Source: Nematostella vectensis (taxonomy: Eukaryota; Cnidaria; Anthozoa; Actiniaria; Edwardsiidae). Taken from it: a DNA stretch of 64,000 nt. The stretch is from the NCBI RefSeq assembly GCF_932526225.1, contig NC_064036.1, positions 19,304,953 through 19,368,952 on the forward strand. Direction: 5' to 3'. Below, one piece after another: positions 13,001 through 25,959 of this stretch; position 1 is the stretch's first letter, and the number at the start of each line of letters is the position of its first letter. A program made the translations under genes and the position numbers. Below the pieces are notes generated by a model, which was not told where the DNA came from, did not search any database, and worked only from the letters and a program-made list of their open reading frames with translations.

Positions 13001-13905
13001 GCACTAAGTGAGGCCTATTACCTCAATTACCCGAGTGAATCTCATAGAATATCATTTGGACAAGGAGGAAAACATAAGCAATCATAAATAACTTCAAATT
13101 AAATGTAAATTTCACTCTTGTGGAGGAAGATATTCAGTTTATATTAAGCCTGATGTGTACAAGCATGCACGAAGGGTCAAATTCCTGTAAAAAAAAAACA
13201 CCAAATAAAAGCAACCATTTCGAGCCACTCTAGTTATCCTCTTATACTTGCTTTGTAGTAGAGATATGTACACACATTTTACACGCAATTCTGGAACGTA
13301 CGCTTCTCTGCCAGATGAGCTCGCGCTCCTATTTGATGACAAAGTGCTTGCCACGCTTCACCTTTTTTAGTCTGCCCTAAGAAAATTGAAATACAGAGAC
13401 GCACATTTGACGAAGTCGGCAACCAGGTTTTGTTATATCACTCTCTTTACTCATTACAATAACAACTCTTAACAATTTCATAATATTGCTGTTCGCTTTT
13501 GTGCTAGCCAGCAAATCATCCGTTGAGTCACAACCAAACCTATCGCTACCTACACAACCAAACCTATCGCTACCTACACAACCAAACCTATCGCTATTTG
13601 GGAGGGGGCAGTACAGCTCCGCCAGGCCTGAAAAAACTTCAAAAGTCAAACGTGTGCTAAACCCTTACCCAGATGGGTCACGATCTGTATTATTTATTTA
13701 CAGTAGCTTTGCGCATCACTCGAGGGGGCTGAAAGGATTGAAGAATTGCTCAGTATCAAGATCTTCTTTTCCTTCTATCAGAGATGTCATCAATATTACC
13801 TGAGCCTAGGTCTAAACCGATATAACTTTCACTATCTTTGATTCGCAAGAGTTCGGTCGCATAAGCAGAACTGTCATCACCTGTACGTAAGCTCAGGTTG
13901 CTTTC
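13001..13905. other. Intergenic, 3' of the zinc-finger exons
   Basis: No supported gene. A 22-bp unit, CCAAACCTATCGCTACCTAC, is repeated three times at about 13535-13595, which gives short repetitive frames on both strands. The 3' UTR and poly(A) site of the minus-strand zinc-finger gene should fall in the right part of this stretch. Confidence 0.5.
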
Positions 13906-13908
13906 ATT

Positions 13909-15276
13909 TTAATAATGCATCGATGATATCTTTTCACCCTGAATATACAAGTTCAAAGTAGTTGCAGATGTTATCAGTTCTCCACCACTTTCGCCTATAC
14001 ATGGCACATTACTCTCGCAGATTACGGCCTTTGGCGCCCGCTTGCTGGCCGGCTGATTTATACGGGTCCTGCCACGCCGGAGTCGACCTCTGATTCGAAG
14101 CTTAGCACGTTGATTTTCATGTACTTTGAAGTGCCTTCTCTGATCAGACGCGTAGTGAAAACGTTCCCTGCACTCACTGCATTCATATGACTTCTCGTCA
14201 CATTGCCCTTCCGAATGCTTCTTGAAGTCCATAAACAAGGCGAAGGCTTTGCCACAATCGTTACATCTCTAAGGCTTATTGCCACAAGAATCTTCCATAT
14301 GTCGCTTTAAATTGCAAGCCTTTTTAAACGCTTTACCACATTGATCACAAGAAAATGGCTTTTCTCCGGAATGAATTCGGAGGTGCTCATTTAAGTGACC
14401 TCGCTGGGCAAACGTCTTGTCGCAGTGAACACATTTATTAGGCTTCTCCCCACTGTGCGACAAGCTGTACTTTTTAAAAAGGGAATGATAAGCAAACGTC
14501 TGGTCGCATTCCGTGCATTTATATGGCTTGTGTTCAGAATGGTATGTTTTCGCATGTTGCACAAGGCTGCGAACTCGTCTAAAAGAACGGCTGCAAAACT
14601 TGCATTGATAGGGTTTGTCACCAGAACCCATGATCATGTCCTGCGATGCAAGCCTGGTTGACGCACTATCAGTGCATGTCTCCTTTTGATCAATCCTCGG
14701 GTCAAGGGTCTCACTACATTTATCGCACATACCGCCAATGTGCCCACAAGGTTTATAGAAAGTCTTACCACAGCGGTCACATTTAAATGCATCCTCACCG
14801 GAATGGATGCGGCGGTGTACATTCAGATGCCCAAGCTGAGTAAACCTCTTCTCGCAAAGATCGCATTTATATGGCTTCTCAGTCAAGTGGCAGGCTGCGT
14901 GGCGTTTGAGATCAGAGGGGTAAGAGAATAACTTACCACACTCAGCACATTCATGTCGGTTAACATCATGATCCTTCATGTGCCTTTTACGTTTTCCAGG
15001 TGTCGAGTACGACATGCCACAGATATCACATTTAAACGGCCTATCACCGGAATGGAAAAGAGAGTGTCGTTTAAGTTGCCACGGCTTGGTAAACCGTTTG
15101 TCGCATTCGTCACACTGCAAGCCTGATTTGTCACCAGGCTGGCCACCATCATCAGGAGCAGATTGGTGATGCCCTTTACTCTTGGTACCAGCTGTTGTCT
15201 GTTCAGTTGTAAGGTCTTCAGGCACTTGCTGGTTATGGTCGTTTCCATCGACTGTCTGTTTTAGAGATGAGTCATC
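13909..15276 (-). pseudogene. C2H2 zinc-finger exon (copy B), interrupted by an in-frame TAG
   Basis: The exon starts after TTTGACAG at 15277 and reads DDSSLKQTVDGNDHNQQ into nine fingers. One is a degenerate finger (CDRC...GGMCDKC). The reading frame hits TAG in the linker after finger 9: GNKP, stop, RCNDCGKAF. The same frame stays open to 13909 and encodes two more fingers plus a basic tail. A conserved Tyr codon (TAT/TAC) is expected exactly at the stop, so one base change explains it. Finger 7 has also lost a zinc ligand: KKYSLSH where copy A has TKHSFSH. C2H2 arrays of this kind bind DNA in the nucleus. The two defects suggest decay, but a truncated protein with at least seven intact fingers is possible. 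Copy A lies directly upstream in the same orientation. Confidence 0.8.
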
Positions 15277-16094
15277 CTGTCAAATAGCAACGAAATTGTT
15301 ATTATGATTAACAGGCTAATAATAACGATTCAAATAAGTTAAGTTACTTTTTACATCTATCATAAAAGGCGTGAAAACACAGGACACGAGATTGTACCGT
15401 AGTGGTCGCAAAAATACAGCATAGTTTTTTTTCCGTTGTGTGCAGAAAAAAAATAGGGTTACATAACCAATACAGGACCTAGCATGAGGTGAGCGAAGCA
15501 CACGCCTCTAAACCATTCATGAAAGAACCAAGCTGAAACTTGAGGTACTGTACTGCATTCATTAAAATTAATTAATTTGAAAAATATTATTGGGCTGTGT
15601 GGAACAAAATGATCTGCGTTGTACTTTCCATGCCATTTTATGAACCAAATCTAGGTTTCTACACTAAAAATCATACATCATCCTATAGCAGAAACAAAAA
15701 AGATACTCAGACTTGAAACATGTACCAACACATAAATACATGTTACAACACCAGGTTGTGATTTCTACCATTATTACTATTCTGTCTTTTTGCCCCAAGA
15801 GCAATACTTCTATAAAATAATTTGCTGATCTCTATGGTTAAAGCTGAGTCCTTAGCAGCTTTTAAAACTTGCACTCCATCATTAGCTGTATGTATGTACA
15901 GTATTACCACAATTGTGGCATGTAAGTATCATCGTGTCAAAAATCAAAATAAAAGATTAAAGATTTGGGACCAAATCAGTCACATCCCAGATTTAATTTT
16001 TTACAAATATGTCAAACCATGCTTGTGAGTTGTTTGTAGAATATCATCATTATGGATGGACTCCTCTTATACGTTTCTTACTCTAAGGTTTTTA
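15277..16094. other. Intron or spacer between zinc-finger exons B and A
   Basis: AT-rich sequence without a supported gene. Copy A ends with a CAG|GTAAAA donor at 16096/16095 and copy B starts with a phase-compatible acceptor at 15277, so this may be one 818-bp intron of a single gene. Confidence 0.55.
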
Positions 16095-16911
16095 CCTGAG
16101 GCTGGCGGTGTATCAACAAATGCTGATTCAGATGACCACGCTGGGTATATCTCTTGTCACAGTGATCACATTTATAAGGCCTCTCACCAGTGTGTGAAAA
16201 ACTGTGCTTTGTAAGAAGAGATTGAAAAGCAAAGGATTTGTCACATTCTGTGCATTTATATGGTTTGTTCTCTGAGTGGTATGTCTTGGCATGTTGCAAC
16301 AGGCTGAACATTTGTTTGAAACAATGGCCACATTGTTCACATTCATATGGCTTCTTGGCTGAGCTTGTGTCCAGTGGCGATGATGCAAGTTGAGGCAAAT
16401 AGCTTCTAGAGATGTCATAATTCTCTTGAGTCTTTGTGCATCCATCACACATACCCCCAAGATGACCATAAGGTTTATAGAAAGTCTTACAACATTGATC
16501 ACATTTGAATGCTTCCTCCCCGTAATGGCTGCGCTGGTGTACATTCAAATGCCCAGGCTGAGTAAACCTCTTCTCACAAAGATCACATTTATATGGCTTC
16601 TCAGTCAAGTGGCTAGCTGCATGGCGTTTAAGAGCACAAGGGTAGAGGAAAGACTTGCCACACACGGGACATTCATGCCACTTTACTTCGTGTTCCTTTA
16701 TATGACGTGTCAGGTTGTAAGGCCGAGAATAGCACTTGCCACACTGGTCACACTTGTATGGTTTGTCACCAGCATGTAGGAGCATGTGCCGTTTGAACTG
16801 CCACAGCTTAGTAAATTGTCTTTCGCATTCAAAACATTTAAACACTGTTTTCTGATCAGGGTGCTTGTAGCCGCCATCAACACGCATCATCATCATCGCC
16901 ACTACCTTCAC
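16078..16911 (-). CDS. C2H2 zinc-finger protein exon (copy A)
   Basis: The ORF holds seven regular C2H2 fingers plus one degenerate finger (CDQCCKTFYKPYGH...CDGC, in fifth place). Linkers are TEKPYKC/GERPYKC-like. It is the sister of copy B finger by finger, including the odd fifth finger, so they are tandem duplicates. The likely start is one of the ATGs in the ATG repeat near 16896, because an in-frame TAA lies just upstream of the GTG at 16911; an unseen upstream exon is also possible. After the eighth finger the frame reads RQPQVKTLE and stops at 16078. The CAG|GTAAAA donor there would instead splice in phase to copy B, giving a protein of about 17 fingers. The probable role is a sequence-specific nuclear DNA-binding factor. 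I cannot assign an orthologue. Confidence 0.8.
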   Translation of the reverse strand: MKVVAMMMMRVDGGYKHPDQKTVFKCFECERQFTKLWQFKRHMLLHAGDKPYKCDQCGKCYSRPYNLTRHIKEHEVKWHECPVCGKSFLYPCALKRHAASHLTEKPYKCDLCEKRFTQPGHLNVHQRSHYGEEAFKCDQCCKTFYKPYGHLGGMCDGCTKTQENYDISRSYLPQLASSPLDTSSAKKPYECEQCGHCFKQMFSLLQHAKTYHSENKPYKCTECDKSFAFQSLLTKHSFSHTGERPYKCDHCDKRYTQRGHLNQHLLIHRQPQVKTLE

Positions 16912-17948
16912 CAGCCATTATCATCATCATCATGATCATCATCGCCCCTTCTTTCATCAGCCATTATTTAGTCACAGGCTACATATATCCTGTGAAAAGA
17001 GTGCTTTTGTTATTTTCAAAATAAACTTTTCCTTACTTTCTCAGAACATTTCCCCTGCAAGAAATACTTCATACAGGTTACTGATGGTCAATTTGCTGAG
17101 TAGTACATGTTTTATTTCTATATATATTTACAATTGATGAACTCCATAAGTCAACCACATCATGTCCCCTGCTAGCAGAGCTTTTTTCCTACTGTATTTG
17201 TTTCTATTAGTTCACTTATCCATATTGCGAGTCTGTTGTTTCGTGTTCTTGTTTGTTTATGTCTGCAGGAGAAAACTCTGAAGAAGACAACCATTCTTAC
17301 TATTTTTATGTATGGTGTTAGTTGTGAGCATTCTCGCTAAAAGTTCTGGAAATCTGATCGCTTGAGATTTGATAGCCACTGTCAGCAGAGGTTTCTCCTA
17401 ATGGGAATGCAAAAGAACAGACTCTGAACCATGCAGTAAGTATAATTTTAAAGGACAAGAATATAAAAACACAAGCTAGGACCCTTAGCGAACAGGGAAC
17501 ACATTAAAACAAGCCTTAAAATAGTTTTTTCTTTGTGGCTTTGGCCATCTTATTTCTGTCTATGACAATTGACTGCTTTTGTTATCAGCATCCTTGGAGA
17601 GTAATTTCTATCAGGCAACACAGCCCCACACTACCCCAGTAGTTTCTTGGATAGTTAAATCATCTGATCATAATTGGCAAAAATCCTAACGAGGACTGGG
17701 GAATTCCGTCGAATATATTTTGTATTCTTTTGCGATTATCTGGCTAAATAAAAAAAACTGCTGGACAAGATGGAATTCTACAAATTCCAAGGATTAGAAA
17801 ATAATAAACATACAACTGGTAGCTAAATTTAAATCTGGATAGGAGAACATCGTATAAGTTGCAAAGTTAGCATTGTTCTCGTTATACAAATACATACTGG
17901 AACTAACCGTCGATGTATTATCCGTGTACTAAGCGTTTCACTGTCCAG
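16912..17948. other. Intergenic, upstream of zinc-finger copy A
   Basis: A short ATG/CAT microsatellite at 16880-16945 overlaps the 5' end of copy A. The remaining AT-rich sequence up to the transposon shows no supported gene and presumably contains the zinc-finger promoter. Confidence 0.5.
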
Positions 17949-17956
17949 CAGGAAAT
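17949..17956. repeat. Left 8-bp target-site duplication (CAGGAAAT)
   Basis: CAGGAAAT directly abuts the first base of the left terminal inverted repeat. The identical octamer directly follows the right terminal repeat at 30458-30465, in the same orientation. Confidence 0.85.
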
Positions 17957-17995
17957 GGTAACTACTTTAAGTACGCATCCTGAAGTGTATCATAC
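17957..17995 (+). repeat. Left terminal inverted repeat
   Basis: Begins GGTAACTACTTTAAGTACGC and ends GTGTATCATAC. It matches the reverse complement of 30419-30457 except at base 6 (C versus G). It contains the short palindrome GTACTTAAAGTAC in the right copy. Confidence 0.85.
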
Positions 17996-20900
17996 CGTAT
18001 CATACCACACCATACGTACACACCATCCACACCATCCACAGCTATCTAAACCATACACAGCCATCCAAACCATACACACCTATCCACACCATACACAGCT
18101 ATCCACACCATACACAGCCATCCACGCCATACACAGCTATCCACACCATACACAGCTATCCACACCATCCACAGCTATCCACACCATCCACAGCTATCCA
18201 CACCATCCACAGCTATCCACACCATCCACAGCTATCCACACCATCCACAGCTATCCACACCATACACAGCCATCCACAGCTATCCACACCATACACAGCT
18301 ATCCACACCATACACAGCTATCCACGCTATACACAGCTATCCACACCATACACAGCCATCCACACCATACACAGCTATCTACACCATACACAGCTATCCA
18401 CACCATACACATCTATCCACACCATACACAACTATCCACACCATACACAGCCATCCACAGCTATCTACACCATACACAGCCATCCACACCATACACAGCT
18501 ATCTACACCATACACAGCTATCCACACCATACACAGCTATCCACACCATACAAAACTATCCACACCATACACAGCCATCCACAGCTATCTACACCATACA
18601 CACCCATCCACACCATACACAGCTATCCACGCTATACACAGCTATCCACACCATACACAGCTATCCACGCTATACACAGCTATCCACACCATACACAGCT
18701 ATCCACACCATACACAGCTATCCACGCTATACACAGCTATCCACACCATACACAGCTATCCACACCATACACAGCTATCTACACCATACACAGCTATCCA
18801 CACCATCCACAGCTATCCACACCATACACAGCCATCCACAGCTGTCCACACCATACACAGCTATCCACACCATACACAGCTATCCACGCTATACACAGCT
18901 ATCCACACCATACACAGCTATCCACGCTATACACAGCTATCCACACCACACACAGCTATCCACACCATACACAGCTATCCACACCATACACAGCTATCCA
19001 CACCATCCACAGCTATCCACACCATACACAGCCATCCACAGCTATCCACACCATACACAGCTATCCACACCATACACAGCTATCCACACCATCCACAGCT
19101 ATCCACACCATACACAGCTATCTACACCATACACAGCTATCCACACCATACACAGTCTTCCACACCATACACAGCTATCCACACTATACACACCCATCCC
19201 CACCATACACAGCTATCCACACCATACACAGCTATCTACACCATACACAGCTATCCACACCATCCACAGCTATCCACGCTATACACAGCTATCCACACCA
19301 TACACAGCTATCCACACCATACACAGCTATCCACGCTATACACAGCTATCCACACCATACACAGCTATCCACACCATACACAGCTATCTACACCATACAC
19401 AGCTATCCACACCATCCACAGCTATCCACACCATACACAGCCATCCACAGCTGTCCACACCATACACAGCTATCCACACCATACACAGCTATCCACGCTA
19501 TACACAGCTATCCACACCATACACAGCTATCCACGCTATACACAGCTATCCACACCATACACAGCTATCCACACCATACACAGCTATCTACACCATCCAC
19601 AGCTATCCACACCATCCACAGCTATCCACACCATACACAGCCATCCACAGCTATCCACACCATACACAGCTATCCACACCATACACAGCTATCCACACCA
19701 TCCACAGCTATCCACACCATACACAGCTATCTACACCATACACAGCTATCCACACCATCCACAGCTATCCACACCATACACAGTCTTCCACACCATACAC
19801 AGCTATCCACACTATACACACCCATCCCCACCATACACAGCTATCTACACCATACACAGCTATCCACACCATACACATCTATCCACACCATACAAAACTA
19901 TCCACACCATACACAGCCATCCACAGCTATCTACACTATACACACCCATCCACACCATACACAGCTATCCACGCTATACACAGCTATCCACACCATACAC
20001 AGCTATCCACGCTATACACAGCTATCCACACCATACACAGCTATCCACACCATACACAGCTATCCACGCTATACACAGCTATCCACACCATACACAGCTA
20101 TCCACACCATACACAGCTATCTACACCATACACAGCTATCCACACCATCCACAGCTATCCACACCATACACAGCCATCCACAGCTGTCCACACCATACAC
20201 AGCTATCCACACCATACACAGCTATCCACGCTATACACAGCTATCCACACCATACACAGCTATCCACGCTATACACAGCTATCCACACCATACACAGCTA
20301 TCCACACCATACACAGCTATCTACACCATCCACAGCTATCCACACCATCCACAGCTATCCACACCATACACAGCCATCCACAGCTATCCACACCATACAC
20401 AGCTATCCACACCATACACAGCTATCCACACCATCCACAGCTATCCACACCATACACAGCTATCTACACCATACACAGCTATCCACACCATCCACAGCTA
20501 TCCACACCATACACAGTCTTCCACACCATACACAGCTATCCACACTATACACACCCATCCCCACCATACACAGCTATCCACACCATACACAGCTATCTAC
20601 ACCATACACAGCTATCCACACCATCCACAGCTATCTACACCATACACAGCTATCCACACCATCCACAGCTATCCACACCATACACAGCCATCCACAGCTA
20701 TCCACACCATACACAGCTATCCACACCATACACAGCCATACACACCATACACAGCTATCTACACCATACACAGCCATCCACACCATCCACAGCTATCTAC
20801 ACCATACACAGCTATCCACACCATCCACAGCTATCCACACCATACACAGCCATCCACAGCTATCCACACCATACACAGCTATCCCCACCATACACAGCTA

Positions 20901-21962
20901 TCCACACCATCCACATCTATCCACACTATACACAACCATACACACCATACACAGCTATCCACACCATACACAGCTATCTACACCATACACAGCCATCCAC
21001 AGCTATCCACACCATCCACATCTATCCACACTATACACAACCATCCACACCATACACAGCTATCCACACCATACACAGCTATCCACACCATACACAGCTA
21101 TCCACACCATACAAAGCTATCCACACCATACACACCCATCCACACCATACACAGCTATCTACACCATACACAGCTATCCACACCATCCACAGCTATCCAC
21201 ACCATACACAGCCATCCACAGCTATCCACAACATCCACAGCTATCCACACCATACACAGCTATCCACGCTATATGCAGCTATCCACACCATACACAGCTA
21301 TCCACACCATCCACAGCTATCCACACCATACACAGCTATCCACAGCTATCCACACCATACAAAGCTATCCAAACCATACACACCCATCCACACCATACAC
21401 AGCTATCTACACCATACACAGCTATCCACACCATCCACAGATATCCACACCATACACAGCCATCCACAGCTATCCACACCATCCACAGCTATCCACACCA
21501 TACACAGCTATCCACGCTATACACAGTATCCACACCATACACAGCTATCCACACCATACACAGCTATCTACACCATACACAGCTATCCACACCATCCACA
21601 GCTATCCACACCATCCACAGCCATCCACAGCTATCCACGCCATACACAGCTATCCACACCATACACAGCTATCCACACCATCCACATCTATCCACACTAT
21701 ACACAACCATACACACCATACACAGCTATCCACACTATACACAGCTATCTACACCATACACAGCCATCCACAGCTATCCACACCATCCACATCTATCCAC
21801 ACTATACACAACCATACACACCATACACAGCTATCCACACCATACACAGCCATGCACACCATACACAGTCATACACACCATCCACAGCTATCCACACCAT
21901 CCACAGCTATCCACACCATACACAACTATCCACGCTATCCACAGCTATCCACACCATACACA
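17996..21962 (+). repeat. Left subterminal array of the 19-bp unit
   Basis: About 205 copies of CTATCCACACCATACACAG with few variants (CCATCC, GCTATAC, CTACACC). Because 19 is not a multiple of three, a stop-free unit keeps all frames open and yields a 1351-codon ORF with a 19-residue period, which is an artefact. Larger blocks are duplicated: the run around 18590-19200 recurs around 19250-19850 and 19930-20560. Confidence 0.97.
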
Positions 21963-22202
21963 GAATGACTTGGGAACGAGAGTAAATTTGCGCACGCGCA
22001 TAGTCCGATCATCACCACTTGGACAGTCTTGTTGAATGACTTCAACTCAAAATGGTAAGCAATATAGTATATATACGGCGTTGGTGGGCCAAGGCCTAAC
22101 TTGACAGGACATGGCAAACATATAAAAACTAAATTGGAGCTATTGTACGATTGCAATTAGTCTTTCTATGTGCCATTTTCGCCCACATTTTTATTTATTC
22201 AC

Positions 22203-22283
22203 TTATACTCGTTTTCAGTCACACGTGCACCCTGTGCTTTTCGTTTCCGAGTCGCAACTGGTTTTTGGTGGACGTCAATCAAA
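22203..22283 (+). promoter_or_regulatory. Left copy of 81-bp internal inverted repeat, upstream of the transposase
   Basis: It contains CAGTCACACGTGCACCCTG, TCGTTTCCGAGTCGC and GACGTCAATCA, and ends 81 bases before the transposase ATG. Its inverted partner precedes the accessory gene. Shared 5' position and 95 percent identity over 81 bases suggest a common promoter or transposase-binding site. E-box-like (CACGTG) and CRE-half (TGACGTC, reverse) motifs are present. Confidence 0.55.
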
Positions 22284-22364
22284 CACTTTCGACGGGCTCA
22301 CGGGCTAGCAAATATGGCGGACGGATGTTTCTCTAACTCATTTTACAACTAGATCTAAGGAAAA

Positions 22365-25300
22365 ATGGTTAAATCATTTGATAATGCCCTTAGGTGGAGA
22401 GTAATTTTCCTCAGGGAGAAAGGTTTCACCTTCGATGAAATTGCAGAGACACTGAGCGCCAGCAAGCGCTTTGTTTATAAGATCACTCGTTTGTATAGAA
22501 ATACTCGTGGTGTAAGCGATGCAAGAAAACGGAAGTCGAAGGCTCGCCTCATAAATGGTAAGTCAAGAAATTGTGGGGCAGCATTTACCAAATATTTTTT
22601 TTTATAGAAATAGCTGTTCTCTATTCTTTTCCAGCTAACGATTTACTGCTAATCAGGCGCCTTATTGATGAGTACCCGGGACTTTACCTAGATGAAATAC
22701 AAACTTGGCTTGAGCATTTTACAGGCTGCACATTCTCTGTTCCTTCCCTTGATAGATGTTTGAAGAGGATGGGGTTGTCAGTGCAAAAGGTAATTGTTTG
22801 CTGGTGTGTACAATGTTTTTTATATAAAGTAAGATGGCAGCAAAATTAGTTATCTTGAAATTATTTTGTTTTAAATCAAATTACAGATGCACATCGTTAC
22901 TCGCCAAAGAAACGAGTTCGAACGTGCCACCTACCGAAGATTTATTTCGCAATTCAAACCAAATCAGCTACTCTTCATTGACGAGTCATCGAAGGATGAA
23001 AGAACAATCCAGGTACGTGCAGTCCATCTTTTCATTTGGAGTTAATTATGGAATTACTCAGGATTGGCTGAAGGGGGGGGGGGGGGGGGGGGGTATACAT
23101 ATCATATTGGATAATGATAGTATTTGACGATCTTTCAATAAGAAATGACCCACTTTTTGGCTGGAAAGGGGGGGGGGGGGAGGGTATGTGCAACCCTGTG
23201 CATCACAGTCCTGTGTATGCGCCTGGCACCATCCAATTGAATTTTCATGAAATGATGAACACTGCACTGTGGAGCCTTCTTTCGCAGATTTCTACAATTG
23301 TTTATTGAGTGTAGTCCCTAACATGTATATTCAACTTTCGTCCTAGGTCAACCCTTTTCTAAATTTGGTTGGCCTACAATGAACCTTGTTTGGACTGCTT
23401 CTAAAGGTCCATTATAAGGCCGTAGCAGGGGGACCGCTATGGCTATGATTATAATTCTTACAATCCACAAAGAGACAGGATACTATCAAATTATTTTTCA
23501 TCTTCACAATGTACAATTCCAAAAAAAAATTCCATTTTCTGACCATAGAGGGAATGCACATATACTCCCAGCTCCTCAGGAATTCCCAAGGAAATCAAGT
23601 GGTTTGAAAATTTACACTTATAACCATCTGAAAATCTGATTTCCTTTCTGAAATTGCACATTATTACAGGCCAGAATACATTCTTTGAGTACAGTGGAAA
23701 CCCGCGAGTAAGAACCTGTGTTTTGTTAGATTCGCCTGAACAGGTGGTTCTTATTTCGGTGGAAAACAAATTAAAAATCCAGCTCCAAAACCAAGTGGTA
23801 ACCAAGCCTCATTTTCTATCAAGCCCACCCCTCCCCCACTGATTACGCCTTCAAGAACAGAACATATTTACAAATATTGCCTAGGATTCTTTACACTGCT
23901 GTGCATCTCTAAATAATAATTTTAGAAAATAATAACCTGTTATTCACTTTCTAGGCTAAACAGGTTCTTTTTTTCAATGTCACCTGGTCAGAGATCCGAG
24001 ATAAAACAAAATTAAAATTTGTTTTGTGCCCCCCCCCCCCCCTCCCAATATTTTTTTTGCTTCCGCTACCCATGGTAGGACACAAAATATTTATACATGG
24101 AACACAGTGAACTTGTGTGAACACAGAGTTGACACAATTATGCCCTGGGACAAGGTTTCAAGCACTCCTTTGTTTGAGAGTTGTTTTATGGTCCCCAGAT
24201 TGCATATAATCATATACACTTATGATTTGTCTAACCTGGCTTATCTGCATTTTTTTAGAGGAAGTTTGGTCGTGAACTGTGTGGAAAGCGTCTATCTCAT
24301 GTGGGAAATTTCACACGTGGTACACGTTTCAGTGTTCTTGCTGCTGTGTCTATGGATGGCATAAAGGGTGCACATGCTATTGAAGGAGCGTATGACACTG
24401 CAGGCTTTGAATTTGCAATGGAAACATTTGTGGCTCCATCAATTGGTTCATGTGCAAATGGAGAAGATTGTTCTGTGGTAGTAATGGACAACTGTGCCAT
24501 ACATAAATCTGATCACCTTCTTAGAATTATCCGCGAGAGAGGGGGTATAGCAGTCTTTTTGCCTTAAGTATGGCATTTCATCCTCTGGTGCAGGGGTATT
24601 TTCCTCTAAAATTTCACTTACGAGAAAAATAGGAAAAGTTATCCATTGATGAATGTTATATCCTATTTTAAAAGGAATAAGTATTGATTAGATAAGCATC
24701 ACAGATAACTCTTATGGGACCTGGCTCTTGGCATTGTTAAAAGCCCCATGATTTGTTGAACAACCATACTCAGCTTTCGAATTTTGACCAAGTTTGTTCC
24801 AGGTGCCTTTTTGCAAGTGAAATGTAAAAGGAAAATACAGTACCTCTGGATCTTCAATGATGATATTGCATTTATGTAACTGTTTAATATCTTAAGGTTA
24901 ATAACAATTTAGCTCTACAACCGAAATTCTTTTTTTTCTCTCTGAGCAATGCTATATTTCCACACATTCATAATTAATAACACATTCAAAGCTGGAAATT
25001 ACTGCCGTTATCAGACACATATGATCAAAATTGCCAAATGCCCACCTGCCAATCAGATATTGTCCAGCAAATTGTGTGACATGCTCAAACTTCCATGTAT
25101 GTTCTTGGCCAGTATATAACAAAATATTTCATACAAAACTTTGGAAGCAGGTAATTTTTTTTTTTTCTTTGAAGGGGGGGGGGGTATAAAACCTGGAGCT
25201 CCTTCAGACCCTCCTGCCAATCATCTTTCTACTATCTTTTTCTTCCAGACCATATTCACCAGATTTGAACCCAATAGAAGGATGCTTTGGTACTGCAAAG

Positions 25301-25774
25301 AAATGGATGCTCAGGCACAGGCATATGGCAGAAAGATACCCCAAAAGATGTTTTGAAATGGCACTGTTTAATGTAAGCATAAAAGCAACAGTTTATTTAT
25401 AGAATAGTCAAATGTTATTTTTTAGTACAGACATCAATCAAACAAGAAATCATTTTAATCACATTATTCCTTAAATTTGAAAAACTGCTTGTACACAAGC
25501 TTTGTTTAATTACATGTTTTCAAGATCCACATCAGTGCAATTCATTAGTATTGGATGCATCTGAAAGTATAAACATTGCAAACTAATGTTGAAAGGACCA
25601 TAATCCCTATAGCAGTACCTATATTGTATTGTACCTATAGGAGCTTCCATCCTGAACATAAGGATGAACAAAAAAAAAAAATAACAAAAAAAAAACATAA
25701 CAAACAACATCTTTTTTTTTCAGCTTTCCTCCGAAGTTTGCAGAAACAATGTCCTTGACTGTGGATACGTTTAG
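22365..25774 (+). pseudogene. Tc1/IS630-type DD34E transposase, six exons, one broken splice donor
   Basis: Exons at 22365-22557, 22635-22789, 22887-23012, 24259-24563, 25249-25372 and 25724-25774 join in phase to 317 codons. The N-terminus is helix-turn-helix: FDEIAETLSASKRFVYKITR. Catalytic residues lie in three exons: D in FIDESSKDERT, D in VVMDNCAIHKS, and E in YSPDLNPIEG, with 34 residues between the last two. FIDES/DERT resembles a subgroup of IS630-like transposases better known from fungi. That is family knowledge and unchecked. The intron after exon 4 should start GTAAGT, but reads TTAAGT at 24564, which also creates an in-frame TAA; no alternative donor keeps the frame. This copy therefore probably cannot make full-length transposase. 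Poly(G) tracts lie in introns 3 and 4. The enzyme would act in the nucleus on the element's ends. Confidence 0.85.
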
Positions 25775-25959
25775 CCTGCATAGAACTCAACAAGAAATGT
25801 AAACTACCCTTTTATAATATGTATAATAGGTTAAAATGTAAGCAGTATTGGCAGATCCAAACATTAACATTTACAGTACTTGTAGATGACCTCAAATGTA
25901 AAGTAAATCACACAAGCATGTACAGTGAGATGAGTTGCATTACATTCTAATGACATGCA

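Noticed and set aside
14391..15248. Other ORFs on both strands within the zinc-finger exons
   Set aside because: Shadow frames of the C2H2 reading frame.
17913..21968. A 1351-codon plus-strand ORF
   Set aside because: It is the 19-bp unit read through; any stop-free unit whose length is not a multiple of three gives such an ORF. No non-repetitive domain.
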